Source: Modestobacter sp. L9-4
GTDB lineage: Bacteria > Actinomycetota > Actinomycetes > Mycobacteriales > Geodermatophilaceae
NCBI RefSeq assembly: GCF_019112525.1
Contig: NZ_CP077800.1
Location: 3,844,001 to 3,908,000, forward strand
Direction: 5' to 3'
DNA length: 64,000 nucleotides
In this document: positions 8,305 through 17,116 of the stretch, piece by piece
Layout: each line of letters begins with the position of its first letter
How positions within the stretch are numbered: the first letter of the stretch is position 1
Notes under the pieces: model-generated
What the model was told of the DNA's origin: nothing
Seen by the model: the letters and a program-made list of their open reading frames with translations, nothing else
The model's database searches: none
Program-made: the position numbers and the translations under genes

Positions 8305-8659
8305 GGGGCTGCTCCTGTCCGAGTGCCTTGGCGTTCAGGTCGGCCAGGTAGGCGTTGTAGGCGGCCAGCTCCGGGTCGCCGGTGGTGTCGATGCGGGGCC
8401 GCTGGTAGAGGACGACGGCGTTGCCCGGCTCGTCGTCCGCGGGGTCGCGGTTCAGCTCGTCCTTGAGCATGCGCAGGTAGAAGCCCAGGCCCATGAAGCC
8501 GTAGAGCGGCCACTGCAGCGCATAGCTCCAGTTGACCGCGCCACCGCCGCCCTCGGCCTTGCCCAGCTGCCAGTTGCCCAGGAAGAACGTCGCCACGAAC
8601 AGCGCCAGCACCAGCAGGTGCAGCAGCACCCACCGCACGGTCAGCAGGCGTGAGTACAC
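8294..8659 (-). CDS. Small membrane protein with a SURF1-like first helix
   Basis: A 121-residue protein with two hydrophobic segments. The first (about 8-26) ends in FFLGNWQLGKAEGG, which resembles the N-terminal helix and FLGxWQL motif of SURF1 oxidase-assembly proteins. The second holds WPLYGFMGLGFYLRML. A charged C-terminus of about 55 residues follows, containing RPRIDTTGDPELAAYN. The product is too short to be SURF1 itself. It diverges from ctaC, so a role in cytochrome oxidase assembly is conceivable but unproven. The GTG start at 8659 is supported by TACAGT (8667-8672, minus strand) seven bases upstream. Confidence 0.7.
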   Translation of the reverse strand: MYSRLLTVRWVLLHLLVLALFVATFFLGNWQLGKAEGGGGAVNWSYALQWPLYGFMGLGFYLRMLKDELNRDPADDEPGNAVVLYQRPRIDTTGDPELAAYNAYLADLNAKALGQEQPRGR

Positions 8660-8663
8660 GCGT

Positions 8664-8677
8664 CCGACTGTAGTCGG
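8664..8677. promoter_or_regulatory. Perfect 14-base inverted repeat over a -10 element
   Basis: CCGACT-GT-AGTCGG is a perfect palindrome. It covers the TACAGT -10 hexamer (minus strand) of the gene starting at 8659, so a bound protein would block that promoter. Confidence 0.4.
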
Positions 8678-8913
8678 CGCCCCTGTGCGTGAGGCGCTGC
8701 GCGAAGGAGGTGCAGGGCACACCCCGACGGCCGGGCCGCCCGGGCGCCCGTCCGCCGTCCGGCTCCCGCAGCGGGCGCGGCCGGTGGTCCCGACGGCGCC
8801 CGCGGCCCCCGTCGGGCGGGCGTGCCGCCCAGCTGCCCGGGCGCTCGGTGGCGTGCCGGTGCGCGACCCGCCGGGGCCCCGCTCCCGCCCCGAGGACGAC
8901 GGGCGGGGTCGGC

Positions 8914-8929
8914 TAGTCTCGGGGAGACT
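8914..8929 (+). promoter_or_regulatory. ctaC -10 element embedded in a palindrome
   Basis: The -10-like TAGTCT (8914-8919) overlaps the perfect inverted repeat AGTCTC-GGG-GAGACT (8915-8929), about 100 bases before the ctaC start. The arrangement suggests an operator at the promoter, with regulator unknown. Confidence 0.4.
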
Positions 8930-9025
8930 GTGGTCGGGGTGGGCAAGGTCTGTCGGGCAACCGAGGACACCCCGCCGGTGAGACCGCGTGGTGCCGCCAC
9001 GCGGGGGATGAGGAGGCAGCGAGCA

Positions 9026-9907
9026 GTGGCTCGACGCAGCAAGCTGGCGAAGGTCGCCGGGCTCGGTCTCCTGGGTGCTCTGACGCTCAGCGGGTGTGAC
9101 GTGCAGGGCAGTTGGCTCAGCTGGGGATGGCCCGAGGGCATCACCGACGAGGCCCACCGGATGCACTCGCTCTGGATCGGCTCCACCATCGCCGCCCTCG
9201 TGGTCGGCATCGCGGTCTGGGCGCTCATCGCCTACGCCGCGATCCGCTACCGCAAGCGCGGCGACGAGGTGCCGCGCCAGACGGCGTACAACCTCCCGCT
9301 GGAGATCGTCTACACGATCGTCCCGTTCCTGATCATCGCGGTGCTGTTCTTCTTCACCGTGAGCACGCAGAACCGGGTCATGCAGCGCAGCGCCAACCCG
9401 GACGTGACCATCGCGGTCAACGCCTTCAAGTGGAACTGGCAGTTCGTCTACCCGGACACGACCCAGGCCAACGGCGGCGCGCCGGTGTCCACGGTCGGGT
9501 CGAGCACCGAGGTCCCGATCCTGGTGGTCCCCACCGACGAGAAGATCCGGTTCGAGCTCGCCTCGGCCGACGTCATCCACTCGTTCTGGGTCCCCGAGTT
9601 CCTCTTCAAGCTCGACGTCATCCCGGGCAACGAGAACGGCCGCGACAACGTCTTCGAGGTGACCGTCCGCGAGGAGGGTGCCTTCGTGGGTCGCTGTGCC
9701 GAGCTGTGCGGCACGTACCACGCGTACATGAACTTCGAGGTCCGCTCGGTCAACGCGACCGACTACCAGGCCTACCTCGCTGCCCGTGAGAGCGGCCTGT
9801 CGACGCACGACGCGCTGGAGAGCATCGGCCAGCCCGGCAACGCGACGTCGACCCGTCCGCTGGACCTCAACCGCGAGCAGTCGTCAGCGGCCGCCTCGAA
9901 TGACTGA
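9026..9907 (+). CDS. ctaC: Cytochrome c oxidase subunit II (aa3 type)
   Basis: Carries the CuA centre that accepts electrons from cytochrome c in the aa3 terminal oxidase. The 293-residue product is a predicted lipoprotein with lipobox LTLSGC near residue 22. Two membrane helices follow (about 50-75 and 95-115), then a periplasmic cupredoxin domain. CuA ligands are visible in DVIHSFW (His about 184) and VGRCAELCGTYHAYM (about 221-235). The GTG at 9026 was chosen because GAGGAGG lies nine bases upstream. An ATG at 9008 would place that site inside the gene. It is followed by ctaF. Subunit I is not in this window. Confidence 0.95.
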   Translation: MARRSKLAKVAGLGLLGALTLSGCDVQGSWLSWGWPEGITDEAHRMHSLWIGSTIAALVVGIAVWALIAYAAIRYRKRGDEVPRQTAYNLPLEIVYTIVPFLIIAVLFFFTVSTQNRVMQRSANPDVTIAVNAFKWNWQFVYPDTTQANGGAPVSTVGSSTEVPILVVPTDEKIRFELASADVIHSFWVPEFLFKLDVIPGNENGRDNVFEVTVREEGAFVGRCAELCGTYHAYMNFEVRSVNATDYQAYLAARESGLSTHDALESIGQPGNATSTRPLDLNREQSSAAASND

Positions 9908-9940
9908 CCTCATCACCTCGCAGCACCAGGAGGAGCGGCC

Positions 9941-10342
9941 GTGAAGGTCGAAGCGCTCATCTTCAACATGATCACGGTATTCTGCCTCGTGGCCGCCCTC
10001 GTCTACGGGATCTGGTCCCGGGAGCCGATCGGCACCACGGCGCTGGCCCTCTCCGGTGGGCTCACCGCGCTGATCGGTGGCTTCTTCTGGTTCGTCAGCC
10101 GGCGCATCGACGCCCGGCCCGAGGACAGCAAGGACGCCGAGATTGCCGACGGCGCGGGCGAGCTGGGCTTCTTCAGCCCGGCGAGCTACTGGCCCTTCGG
10201 CCTGGCCCTCTCGGCCGCGCTGATGGGCCTGGCGCTGGCCTTCTACTACCCCTGGCTGATCCTCATCGCCGGCATCGCACTGCTGTGCACCGTCGGTGGT
10301 CTGCTCTTCGAGTACTACGTCGGGCAGAACGCGCACAGCTGA
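9941..10342 (+). CDS. ctaF: Cytochrome c oxidase subunit IV, actinobacterial type
   Basis: A 133-residue membrane protein with four hydrophobic segments, at about 8-22, 32-52, 85-103 and 105-124. A charged central loop contains RRIDARPEDSKDAEIADGAGE. It corresponds to the actinobacterial oxidase subunit IV encoded directly after ctaC (Rv2199c in M. tuberculosis, from memory), a structural part of the bc1-aa3 supercomplex. The GTG at 9941 has GGAG about eight bases upstream, and the gap to ctaC is 33 bases, so the two form an operon. A strong hairpin downstream ends the transcript. Confidence 0.93.
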   Translation: MKVEALIFNMITVFCLVAALVYGIWSREPIGTTALALSGGLTALIGGFFWFVSRRIDARPEDSKDAEIADGAGELGFFSPASYWPFGLALSAALMGLALAFYYPWLILIAGIALLCTVGGLLFEYYVGQNAHS

Positions 10343-10363
10343 GCACCGCTCATCTCGTCCACG

Positions 10364-10396
10364 ACGGGCCCCTCCCTCCGGGGAGGGGCCCGTCAT
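10364..10396 (+). terminator. Terminator hairpin after ctaF
   Basis: GACGGGCCCCTCC and GGAGGGGCCCGTC form a 13-bp stem with a short loop, 20 bases after the ctaF stop. It ends the ctaC-ctaF unit. Confidence 0.7.
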
Positions 10397-10681
10397 GCGT
10401 CGAGGCCCCGTTCTGCAGCCGAGGTGCGCGGCTCCGTGGCCGCGGGCGAGCGCCATGAGCGCGGCAGGTGAGACCGCGGGGACAGTCCGCCGGCGGGACC
10501 GCTCGCCCGCGGGCGGCCGACGCCGGCCACCAGGCCGACGGGTGGAGCGCCGCGTGCCGGGTCGCGCACGGACGGGTCGGCCTCAGGCGTGGCCGGCTGA
10601 CCAGGGTCAGGGCACGTCCGGGCGACCGTGGTGCACGTCAGCGTCGCTGGACCGGGGGAGCAGGTCCGGACCCGGCTCCGG
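10397..10681. other. Intergenic, no recognised content
   Basis: About 285 bases between the ctaF terminator and the trpD stop codon. Open frames cross it on both strands, but none has a start signal or a recognisable product. No structure beyond short GC-rich repeats is seen. Confidence 0.4.
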
Positions 10682-11740
10682 TCAGGCGCCGACGGCGGCG
10701 CGGGCCTGACGGCTGACCTGGACCCACTGGTCCAGCTTCGCCGCGGCCCGGCCGTCGTCGACGGCCGCCGCGGCCCGCTCGAGGCCCGCCGCCAGCCCGT
10801 CGTGCAGCCGGCCGCCGTGGGGGTCGAAGGCGGCGAGGGCCGCAGCCGCGTTGAGCAGCACCGCGTCCCGCACCGGTCCCCGGTCGCCGGCCATCAGACG
10901 GCGCACCACCTCGGCGTTGACCTCCGGCCCGCCGCCGCGCAGCGCGCCGGCGTCTGCCACGGGCACCCCCAGGGCCGTGGGGTCCAACCGTTCGTGCACG
11001 ACCTCGCCGTCACGGACCACCCACACGGCCGAGGTCGTGGTGGTGGTCAGCTCGTCGAGCCCGTCGTCGCCCCGGAACACCAGCGCGCGGGTGCCCCGGT
11101 CGGCCAGGACCTGCGCGAGCACCGGGGCCATCCGGGTGTCGGCGCAGCCGATGGCACCGGCCACCGGCCGGGCGGGGTTGGTCAGCGGCCCCAGGAAGTT
11201 GAAGACCGTGCCGATGCCCAGCTCGCGGCGGGGGCCCGCGGTGTGCCGCATCCCGGGGTGGAAGACCGGCGCGAAGAAGAAGCCGATGCCGGCGTGGCTC
11301 ACGCAGTGGGCCACCGCGGGGGCCGGCAGGTCGATGACCACGCCGAGGGCCTCGAGCACGTCGGCGGTGCCCGACGCCGAGGACGCCGCACGGTTGCCGT
11401 GCTTGGCCACCGGCACGCCGGCCGCAGCGGTGACCAGCGCGGCCATGGTGGAGATGTTCACCGTCTGCGCACCGTCACCGCCGGTGCCCACGATGTCCAC
11501 GCAGTCCACCGGCAACGGGACCGGCGTCGCCTGGTCCAGCATCGTGGCGGCCATGCCGGCGACCTCGTCCGGGGACTCGCCCTTGGCGCGCAGGGCGACG
11601 ACGAAGCCCGCGACCTGCGCCGGGGTCGCCTCGCCGGTCATCACCTGGCGCATGGCCCAGCGGGTGTCCTCGGCGGAGAGGTCCTCCCGGCGGATCAACC
11701 GGTTGAGCAGCCCGGACCACGACGGGCGGAGATCGGCCAC
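10682..11740 (-). CDS. trpD: Anthranilate phosphoribosyltransferase
   Basis: Second step of tryptophan synthesis, joining anthranilate to phosphoribosyl pyrophosphate. The 352-residue protein has the helical N-terminal domain and the PRPP-binding GTGGDG motif near residue 80. [21 protein letters not shown] and [12 protein letters not shown] follow, all family hallmarks. I chose the GTG at 11740, four bases after the upstream gene's stop, since it gives the usual length. An alternative GTG at 11782 would overlap that gene by 38 bases and add 14 residues unlike the family. No other trp gene is nearby. M. tuberculosis trpD (Rv2192c) also lies beside ctaE (from memory). Confidence 0.94.
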   Translation of the reverse strand: MADLRPSWSGLLNRLIRREDLSAEDTRWAMRQVMTGEATPAQVAGFVVALRAKGESPDEVAGMAATMLDQATPVPLPVDCVDIVGTGGDGAQTVNISTMAALVTAAAGVPVAKHGNRAASSASGTADVLEALGVVIDLPAPAVAHCVSHAGIGFFFAPVFHPGMRHTAGPRRELGIGTVFNFLGPLTNPARPVAGAIGCADTRMAPVLAQVLADRGTRALVFRGDDGLDELTTTTTSAVWVVRDGEVVHERLDPTALGVPVADAGALRGGGPEVNAEVVRRLMAGDRGPVRDAVLLNAAAALAAFDPHGGRLHDGLAAGLERAAAAVDDGRAAAKLDQWVQVSRQARAAVGA

Positions 11741-11744
11741 CGGG

Positions 11745-12167
11745 TCAGCGACGGGCGACGGGGCGCGCCGCGGCCCGCGCACGCAGCAGCCCGGCGACCA
11801 CGTCGGCGGCGGTCAGTGGGTCGATCGGGTAGGCCAGCGTCGCGTCCGCCATCGACCAGTGCGCCAGCCAGCGGTCGGCCTGCCGGGCGATCAGGACGAC
11901 GAGCTGGGGGCAGTCGGCGATCTCGTTGCGCAGCTGCCGGCTGATGCCCATGCCGCCGGTGGGCTGGGCCTCGCCGTCGAGCAGGCACAGGTCGATCCGG
12001 CCGGAGTCGACGGCGGCGACCACCTCGTCACCGGTGGCGCACTCCACGTACGTCACCGGGCCCACACCGGGAGCCGGGGAGGTGCCCAGCGCGGTGCGGA
12101 CGGCGGCGCGGACCTCGGCCCGCTGGCTGAAGACCAGGACGGTGGCCGGTGCGGCGTCGACGCTCAC
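11745..12167 (-). CDS. Atypical stand-alone receiver-like (response regulator) protein
   Basis: A 140-residue protein with a CheY-like pattern. It opens with a hydrophobic first strand, [38 protein letters not shown] follows, with the Asp in LLDGE at the phospho-acceptor place. The later [28 protein letters not shown] is where receivers have the Thr/Ser and Lys. The normal acidic pair near the N-terminus and the KP motif are not clear, so it may not be phosphorylated. No output domain is attached. The GTG at 12167 is supported by TAGGCT (12175-12180, minus strand) seven bases upstream. It precedes trpD and diverges from ctaE, so a regulatory link to respiration is possible but unshown. Confidence 0.62.
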   Translation of the reverse strand: MSVDAAPATVLVFSQRAEVRAAVRTALGTSPAPGVGPVTYVECATGDEVVAAVDSGRIDLCLLDGEAQPTGGMGISRQLRNEIADCPQLVVLIARQADRWLAHWSMADATLAYPIDPLTAADVVAGLLRARAAARPVARR

Positions 12168-12221
12168 GTGGCGGAGCCTAGCGGCCTTCCCGGCCCTGCG
12201 GTGCGGCCCGTCACCCACGTT

Positions 12222-12239
12222 CCGGTGGTGCACAACCGG
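12222..12239. promoter_or_regulatory. Near-perfect 18-base palindrome between receiver-like gene and ctaE
   Basis: CCGGT-G-GTGCAC-A-ACCGG is symmetric apart from one base pair. It lies 55 bases upstream of the receiver-like gene and 73 bases upstream of ctaE, a position suited to an operator for either or both. Confidence 0.4.
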
Positions 12240-12312
12240 CATGTCGCGCAGGACTCGCCACGCCCAGCCACCCCGCGTCGTGGGATGCCTGTCCCGATGC
12301 CATGATGGACCC

Positions 12313-12927
12313 GTGACAACGGCCCCCGTGGCGAGCAGCACCTTCGACACCTCGCGGGTGCACTCCCTGACTCGACCGAACATGGTCAGTGTCGGCACGA
12401 TCGTCTGGCTCTCCAGTGAGCTGATGTTCTTCGCCGGCCTGTTCGCCATCTACTTCACGGCGCGTGCGCGCGGCCTGGAGGGTTGGCCTCCCGAGCCCAC
12501 CGAGCTCGACGTCCCCTACGCGACGGTCTTCACGCTGATCCTGGTGGCCTCCTCGGTCACCTGTCAGTACGGGGTCTTCGCCGCGGAGATCGGGAACGTG
12601 TACGGGCTGCGGCGCTGGTTCACCATCACCTTCGTGATGGGCCTGGCGTTCGTCCTGGGCCAGGCCAACGAGTACCGCAACCTGATCCAGAACCACGACA
12701 CGACGATCTCGTCCTCGACGTACGGGTCGGCGTTCTACCTGACCACCGGCTTCCACGCGTTGCACGTCATCGGCGGCCTCGTGGCCTTCGCCTTCGTGCT
12801 CATACGGTCCACCATGGGCCGATTCACGCCTGCCCAGGCGACCTCGGCCATCGTGGTGTCCTACTACTGGCACTTCGTCGACGTCGTGTGGGTCGGTCTG
12901 TTCATCACCATCTACCTGATCCAGTAG
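12313..12927 (+). CDS. ctaE: Cytochrome c oxidase subunit III
   Basis: Membrane subunit of the aa3 oxidase. The 204-residue product has five hydrophobic helices and subunit III motifs: [17 protein letters not shown] near the N-terminus, [15 protein letters not shown], and [14 protein letters not shown] at the end. This is the usual actinobacterial short form lacking two N-terminal helices. The GTG start at 12313 lacks a clear ribosome site. A CATGAT sequence nine bases upstream may serve as a -10 for a leaderless message. It begins the ctaE-qcrC-qcrA-qcrB cluster, as in Mycobacterium and Corynebacterium. Confidence 0.95.
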   Translation: MTTAPVASSTFDTSRVHSLTRPNMVSVGTIVWLSSELMFFAGLFAIYFTARARGLEGWPPEPTELDVPYATVFTLILVASSVTCQYGVFAAEIGNVYGLRRWFTITFVMGLAFVLGQANEYRNLIQNHDTTISSSTYGSAFYLTTGFHALHVIGGLVAFAFVLIRSTMGRFTPAQATSAIVVSYYWHFVDVVWVGLFITIYLIQ

Positions 12928-12935
12928 GGAACCGG

Positions 12936-13814
12936 GTGTCCACTCCCAACGCCTCATCCGCCGCGCCCGCCGAGGGCCGTCGCCGAGGGCTGCGTCTCCG
13001 CCCCGAAGCCGGCACCCCGGCTGCCGCTGCGCGTGACCGCCGCCGCTCCAAGCGTGGTCGCCGCCTGGCCAACGTGGCCGGCCTGATGGCTGCCCTGGTG
13101 CTGACCGGGGTGGGCTACTCCGCGCTCGCCCCCGGCGCCAGCGCCGCCGACGAATCGACCGGCAACGCGTCCAACGCCGTCGAGGCCGGCCGCGACATCT
13201 ACACCCGCAGCTGCATCACCTGCCACGGCGCCAACCTGCAGGGCGTCACGGACCGCGGCCCGTCCCTCATCGGGGCGGGTGAGGCCGCCGTCTACTTCCA
13301 GGTGCACACCGGCCGCATGCCGCTGGTCCGCCAGGAGGCCCAGGCCGCCGAGCGCCCGCCGCTCTTCTCCGAGGAGGAGATCGACCAGCTGATGGCCTAC
13401 GTGCAGGCCAACGGTGGCGGCCCGACGCTGCCCTCCGGCGACCTGCGCGACGGCGACCTGGCCGAGGGCGGCGAGCTCTTCCGGCTCAACTGCGCCCAGT
13501 GCCACAACTTCACCGGTCAGGGCGGCGCGCTGTCCTCGGGCAAGCGTGCCCCCTCGCTGGCCGAGGCCAACGACATGACCATCTACGCGGCCATGCTCCA
13601 CGGCCCGGAGAACATGCCGGTGTTCGGTGACAACCAGCTGAGCCCGGACGAGAAGCGCTCGATCATCGACTACGTGCAGACCATGAAGAGCAGTGCCGAC
13701 CCCGGTGGCTACGGCGCCGGCCGCGTCGGCCCGGTCGCCGAGGGCCTGGTCATCTGGGTCGCCGCCATCGGGGCCCTGCTGTTCGGGATCTTCTGGATGG
13801 GGACCAAGGCGTGA
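12936..13814 (+). CDS. qcrC: Dihaem cytochrome c of the bc1 complex (QcrC)
   Basis: Dihaem c-type cytochrome that replaces cytochrome c1 and soluble cytochrome c in actinobacteria, passing electrons from the bc complex to oxidase. The 292-residue protein has a basic N-terminus, a membrane/signal helix (about 44-62), and two haem sites, SCITCH (about 93-98) and NCAQCH (about 185-190). A C-terminal anchor helix (about 265-287) follows. The GTG at 12936 lies eight bases after the ctaE stop. Its own stop overlaps the qcrA start (GTGA). Confidence 0.96.
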   Translation: MSTPNASSAAPAEGRRRGLRLRPEAGTPAAAARDRRRSKRGRRLANVAGLMAALVLTGVGYSALAPGASAADESTGNASNAVEAGRDIYTRSCITCHGANLQGVTDRGPSLIGAGEAAVYFQVHTGRMPLVRQEAQAAERPPLFSEEEIDQLMAYVQANGGGPTLPSGDLRDGDLAEGGELFRLNCAQCHNFTGQGGALSSGKRAPSLAEANDMTIYAAMLHGPENMPVFGDNQLSPDEKRSIIDYVQTMKSSADPGGYGAGRVGPVAEGLVIWVAAIGALLFGIFWMGTKA

Positions 13815-14926
13815 CCACGACAGACCACCGCCCCGGTTCCGGCGGCGGCGCCGACGAGGCCGGGCAGCTGCACGGCGGCCCGGACGACGACTACTCGCCC
13901 GAGCAGCTCGCCGCGATGGACCGCACGGAGCTCGACCGGCTGGGCGCGCGGCTCGACGGTGTCGAGGTCCTGCACGTCGAGCCCGTCGCGCCCATCGGCT
14001 CGGCGCTGGACAAGAAGAACACCCGGCTGGTCACCGCCTGGTTCGGCCTGGCCGGCCTGTTCGCCCTGGCCTTCGTCGTGATCTTCCTCGGCTCGGGCTG
14101 GTTCCTGCCCGAGTGGGAGTGGCGGATCGAGAGCGGCACGTGGAGCTCGCTCTACACCCCGCTCCTGGGCGCCACCATGGGCGGCGCGCTGATCGCGGTC
14201 GGCGTCGCCCTGGTGCTCTACGTCAAGAAGCTCCTGCCGCACGAGACCGCCGTGCAGGACAAGCACGACGGCTCGCACTTCGACCGGGTCACCACCGGCG
14301 CGACGCTGATGGGCGGGCTGGACAACTCCGGCCTCCCGCGTCGCAAGCTGCTCGTCGGTGTCCTGGGCATGATGAGCCTGGCGTTCGGCGCGATGCTGGT
14401 GTCCCTGCTGGGTGGCTTCATCAAGAACCCCAACAAGGGCAACCCGCTGGGCACCACCCCGTGGGCCCAGGGCGTGCGGCTCGTCCGCGACGACGGCACC
14501 CCGGTCCGCCCGGGTGACCAGCAGCCCGGTTCGCTGGCCACCGTCTTCCCCGCCGTCGAGGGTGGCGACAAGGCCTACGACGCCGCGGTCATGCTGATCC
14601 GCCTCCGTCCGGAGCAGATCCAGTCGCTGCGGCCGGCCGCCGGTCGTGAGGACTTCGGGTCCGGCGACTACGTCGCCTACTCCAAGGTCTGCACCCACGC
14701 CGGCTGCCCAGTGTCGCTGTACGAGCAGGAGACCAGCCGGATCCTGTGCCCCTGCCACCAGTCGCAGTTCGACGTGACGCAGGGCGCCAAGCCGGTCTTC
14801 GGCCCGGCCACCCGTTCGCTCCCGCAGCTCCCGATCGCGGTCGACGAAGAGGGGTACTTTGTGGCACGAGGAGACTTCCCCGAGCCGATCGGGCCGTCGT
14901 TCTGGAACATTGGGAGGCTCAACTGA
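13811..14926 (+). CDS. qcrA: Rieske iron-sulfur subunit of the bc1 complex (QcrA)
   Basis: Carries the [2Fe-2S] cluster that takes electrons from menaquinol. The 371-residue actinobacterial form has an acidic N-terminal extension and three membrane helices (about 73-95, 112-136 and 178-198). The C-terminal Rieske domain has both cluster loops, CTHAGC (about 293-298) and CPCHQS (about 313-318). The start overlaps qcrC by four bases, and the stop overlaps the qcrB ATG by one base (TGATG), so the three genes are translationally coupled. Confidence 0.97.
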   Translation: MTTTDHRPGSGGGADEAGQLHGGPDDDYSPEQLAAMDRTELDRLGARLDGVEVLHVEPVAPIGSALDKKNTRLVTAWFGLAGLFALAFVVIFLGSGWFLPEWEWRIESGTWSSLYTPLLGATMGGALIAVGVALVLYVKKLLPHETAVQDKHDGSHFDRVTTGATLMGGLDNSGLPRRKLLVGVLGMMSLAFGAMLVSLLGGFIKNPNKGNPLGTTPWAQGVRLVRDDGTPVRPGDQQPGSLATVFPAVEGGDKAYDAAVMLIRLRPEQIQSLRPAAGREDFGSGDYVAYSKVCTHAGCPVSLYEQETSRILCPCHQSQFDVTQGAKPVFGPATRSLPQLPIAVDEEGYFVARGDFPEPIGPSFWNIGRLN

Positions 14927-16629
14927 TGGCCACCAGCACAGTGCCCGGCCCCGGGGCGCCCGCAACGCTCGTCGGTAAGGCGGCCTTCGAGGTCGACGAC
15001 CGACTGATCGTCGCGGGTCCGGTCCGTCGCACGCTGAACAAGGTCTTCCCCGACCACTGGTCGTTCCTGCTGGGCGAGATCGCGCTGTACTCGTTCATCA
15101 TGCTGCTGCTGTCTGGCACGTACCTGACGTTCTTCTACGACGCCTCCATGAAGGAGATCGTCTACGGCGGCTCCTACTCGGCGCTCCGTGGTGTGGAGAT
15201 GTCGGCGGCGTACGAGTCGACGCTGGACATCTCCTTCGACGTCCGCGGCGGTCTGTTCATCCGGCAGCTGCACCACTGGGCGGCGCTGCTGTTCGTCGCC
15301 TCGATCGTGGTCCACCTGCTGCGCATCTTCTTCACCGGCGCGTACCGCCGGCCGCGCGAGACCAACTGGTTCATCGGTGTCGGTCTGCTGGTCCTGGCCA
15401 TGCTCGAGGGCTTCGCCGGTTACACCCTCCCCGACGACCTGCTCTCCGGTACCGGGCTCCGCATCTTCTCCGCGGTGTTCCTCTCCATCCCGGTGATCGG
15501 CACGTGGATCTACTTCACCGTCTTCGGTGGGGACTTCCCCGGTGAGCTGATCATCGGACGGCTCTACATCCTGCACGTGCTGATCATCCCGGCGGTCCTG
15601 CTGGCGCTCATCGCGCTGCACCTGCTGATCCTGGTCAAGCAGAAGCACACCCAGTTCCCCGGCGCCGGACGCACCGAGCACAACGTGGTCGGCAACCGGC
15701 TCTTCCCGACGTTCGCCGCGAAGGCGACCGGGCTGTTGTTCATCGTGTTCGGTGTGCTCGCGGCCCTCGGTGGCCTGGTGCAGATCAACCCGATCTGGCA
15801 GATGGGTCCCTACAACCCGTCGCAGGTGTCCGCGGGCTCCCAGCCCGACTGGTACATCGGCTTCGTCGACGGTGGCTCGCGCATCATGCCGCCGTGGGAG
15901 ATCGACCTGTGGGGCTACCACATCCCGCCGGTCCTCTGGGGCGCCCTCGGCATCCCCGGCATCATGTTCTCGCTGCTGGCGTTCTACCCGATCATCGAGC
16001 GCAAGCTCACCGGTGACACCGCCAGCCACCACCTGCTCCAGCGTCCGCGTGACACGCCGGTCCGCACCTCGCTGGGCGTTATGGCGATCACCGCCTACCT
16101 GGTGCTCTTCATCTCCGGTGGCAACGACGTCGTGGCCGACAAGTTCGACATCAGCCTCAACGCCATGACGTGGGCCGGTCGCATCGGCTTCCTGGTGCTG
16201 CCCCCCATCGCCTACTGGGCGACCTACCGGCTGTGCCTGGGCCTCGAGCAGCACGACCGCGAGGTGCTCGAGCACGGCATCGAGACCGGTGTCATCCGCC
16301 GGCTGCCCAGCGGTGAGTTCATCGAGGTCCACCAGCCCCTGGGGCCGGTCGACGAGCACGGCCACGGCATGCTCGCCTACGGCGGTGCTTCGGTGCCCAA
16401 GAAGATGAACCAGGTCGGTGGCGCCCGCCGCGCGATCCGGGGCTTCTTCAAGCCGATCGAGGAGCCTGCCGCCGTGCAGCGCGAGGCCGAGCAGGAGGCC
16501 CGCGGCCTCGAGTCCGAGCAGGCGCACCGCCAGCTCACCGGCTCGGGTCGTCCCTCCGAGGGCGGTCGCCCGTCCGAGGGCGGTCGTCCCTCTGAGGGCG
16601 GGAAGCCCCAGCAGGAGCCCCGCGCCTGA
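14926..16629 (+). CDS. qcrB: Cytochrome b subunit of the bc1 complex (QcrB)
   Basis: Membrane core of the menaquinol:cytochrome c reductase. The 567-residue protein has eight or so membrane helices. It includes [22 protein letters not shown] with haem-ligand histidines, the Qo-site segment [11 protein letters not shown], and later the PEWY-equivalent region, which here reads [12 protein letters not shown] long polar C-terminal tail of about 100 residues is typical of actinobacteria. Here it ends in three RPSEGG-type hexapeptide repeats encoded by 18-bp tandem DNA repeats (16548-16601). A strong hairpin follows the gene. Confidence 0.97.
   Translation: MATSTVPGPGAPATLVGKAAFEVDDRLIVAGPVRRTLNKVFPDHWSFLLGEIALYSFIMLLLSGTYLTFFYDASMKEIVYGGSYSALRGVEMSAAYESTLDISFDVRGGLFIRQLHHWAALLFVASIVVHLLRIFFTGAYRRPRETNWFIGVGLLVLAMLEGFAGYTLPDDLLSGTGLRIFSAVFLSIPVIGTWIYFTVFGGDFPGELIIGRLYILHVLIIPAVLLALIALHLLILVKQKHTQFPGAGRTEHNVVGNRLFPTFAAKATGLLFIVFGVLAALGGLVQINPIWQMGPYNPSQVSAGSQPDWYIGFVDGGSRIMPPWEIDLWGYHIPPVLWGALGIPGIMFSLLAFYPIIERKLTGDTASHHLLQRPRDTPVRTSLGVMAITAYLVLFISGGNDVVADKFDISLNAMTWAGRIGFLVLPPIAYWATYRLCLGLEQHDREVLEHGIETGVIRRLPSGEFIEVHQPLGPVDEHGHGMLAYGGASVPKKMNQVGGARRAIRGFFKPIEEPAAVQREAEQEARGLESEQAHRQLTGSGRPSEGGRPSEGGRPSEGGKPQQEPRA
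16548..16601 (+). repeat. Three 18-bp tandem repeats in the qcrB tail
   Basis: Units at 16548, 16566 and 16584 encode [12 protein letters not shown] and RPSEGG with few base differences. They extend the disordered cytoplasmic tail of QcrB, and copy number may vary between strains. Confidence 0.8.
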
Positions 16630-16650
16630 CCGAACGGCACACGCACCACA

Positions 16651-16692
16651 CAGCAGGGGCCCCGGCGGCATCGTCCGCCGGGGCCCCTGCTG
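16651..16692 (+). terminator. Terminator of the ctaE-qcrCAB cluster
   Basis: Perfect 18-bp stem (16651-16668 with 16675-16692) and a 6-base CATCGT loop, 22 bases after the qcrB stop. It is very stable, without a long T-tract. Confidence 0.8.
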
Positions 16693-17116
16693 CGTTGCAC
16701 CCCGAGGCCGGTCCGCAGTCGGCCCTCCGGCTCGCCATGCAGTGGCCAGCTCCGGGAGGGCCGCCGGAAGCACGGTGGCCCAGCGACCAGACCGTCCCGT
16801 GGCCAGTGCCCGGGTGGACCGGTAGGTGTCTCGCGGCTGCGGACGAGGCACGATCGGCTGAACGAGCGGGTGGGTCAGCTCCAGGAGCTGCCCGGAGCCC
16901 ATGGGAGCGGCGGATCACCTCCAGGGGCTGCGGAGCGCCCACTGGGACGCCGCAACGCCATCGGCTCAGCCTCCCGATGCCGCTCTGGACGCCTGTCACC
17001 CGTGCCGCGGTCGTGAGGGTGCCCGGACCGCCCCGACCCCGTGCGCCGACGATGGCGGCGCTGCCCGTCGAGTCCAGGGCGGTCTCCGCCCCGGGCGTGC
17101 GGCGTTCGGGCGTACG
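16693..17116. other. Intergenic, no recognised content
   Basis: About 420 bases between the qcrB terminator and the stop of the convergent Lrp-like gene. Repeated CTCCAGGAGCTGC / CTCCAGGGGCTGC words occur near 16880-16930. No gene, RNA motif or promoter is supported. Confidence 0.4.

Larger units (their letters stand above)
8660..9025. other. Divergent intergenic region upstream of ctaC
   Basis: A 366-base gap without a credible gene. It holds the promoter and palindrome of the minus-strand membrane protein at its left edge, and a second palindrome with a TAGTCT -10 at 8914-8929. The leader to ctaC is about 100 bases. Short GC-rich inverted repeats occur between, but I see no recognised riboswitch. 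Confidence 0.5.

Noticed and set aside
10397-10681. A small gene between ctaF and trpD
   Set aside because: Open frames exist on both strands but lack ribosome sites, leaderless -10 placement or recognisable products.
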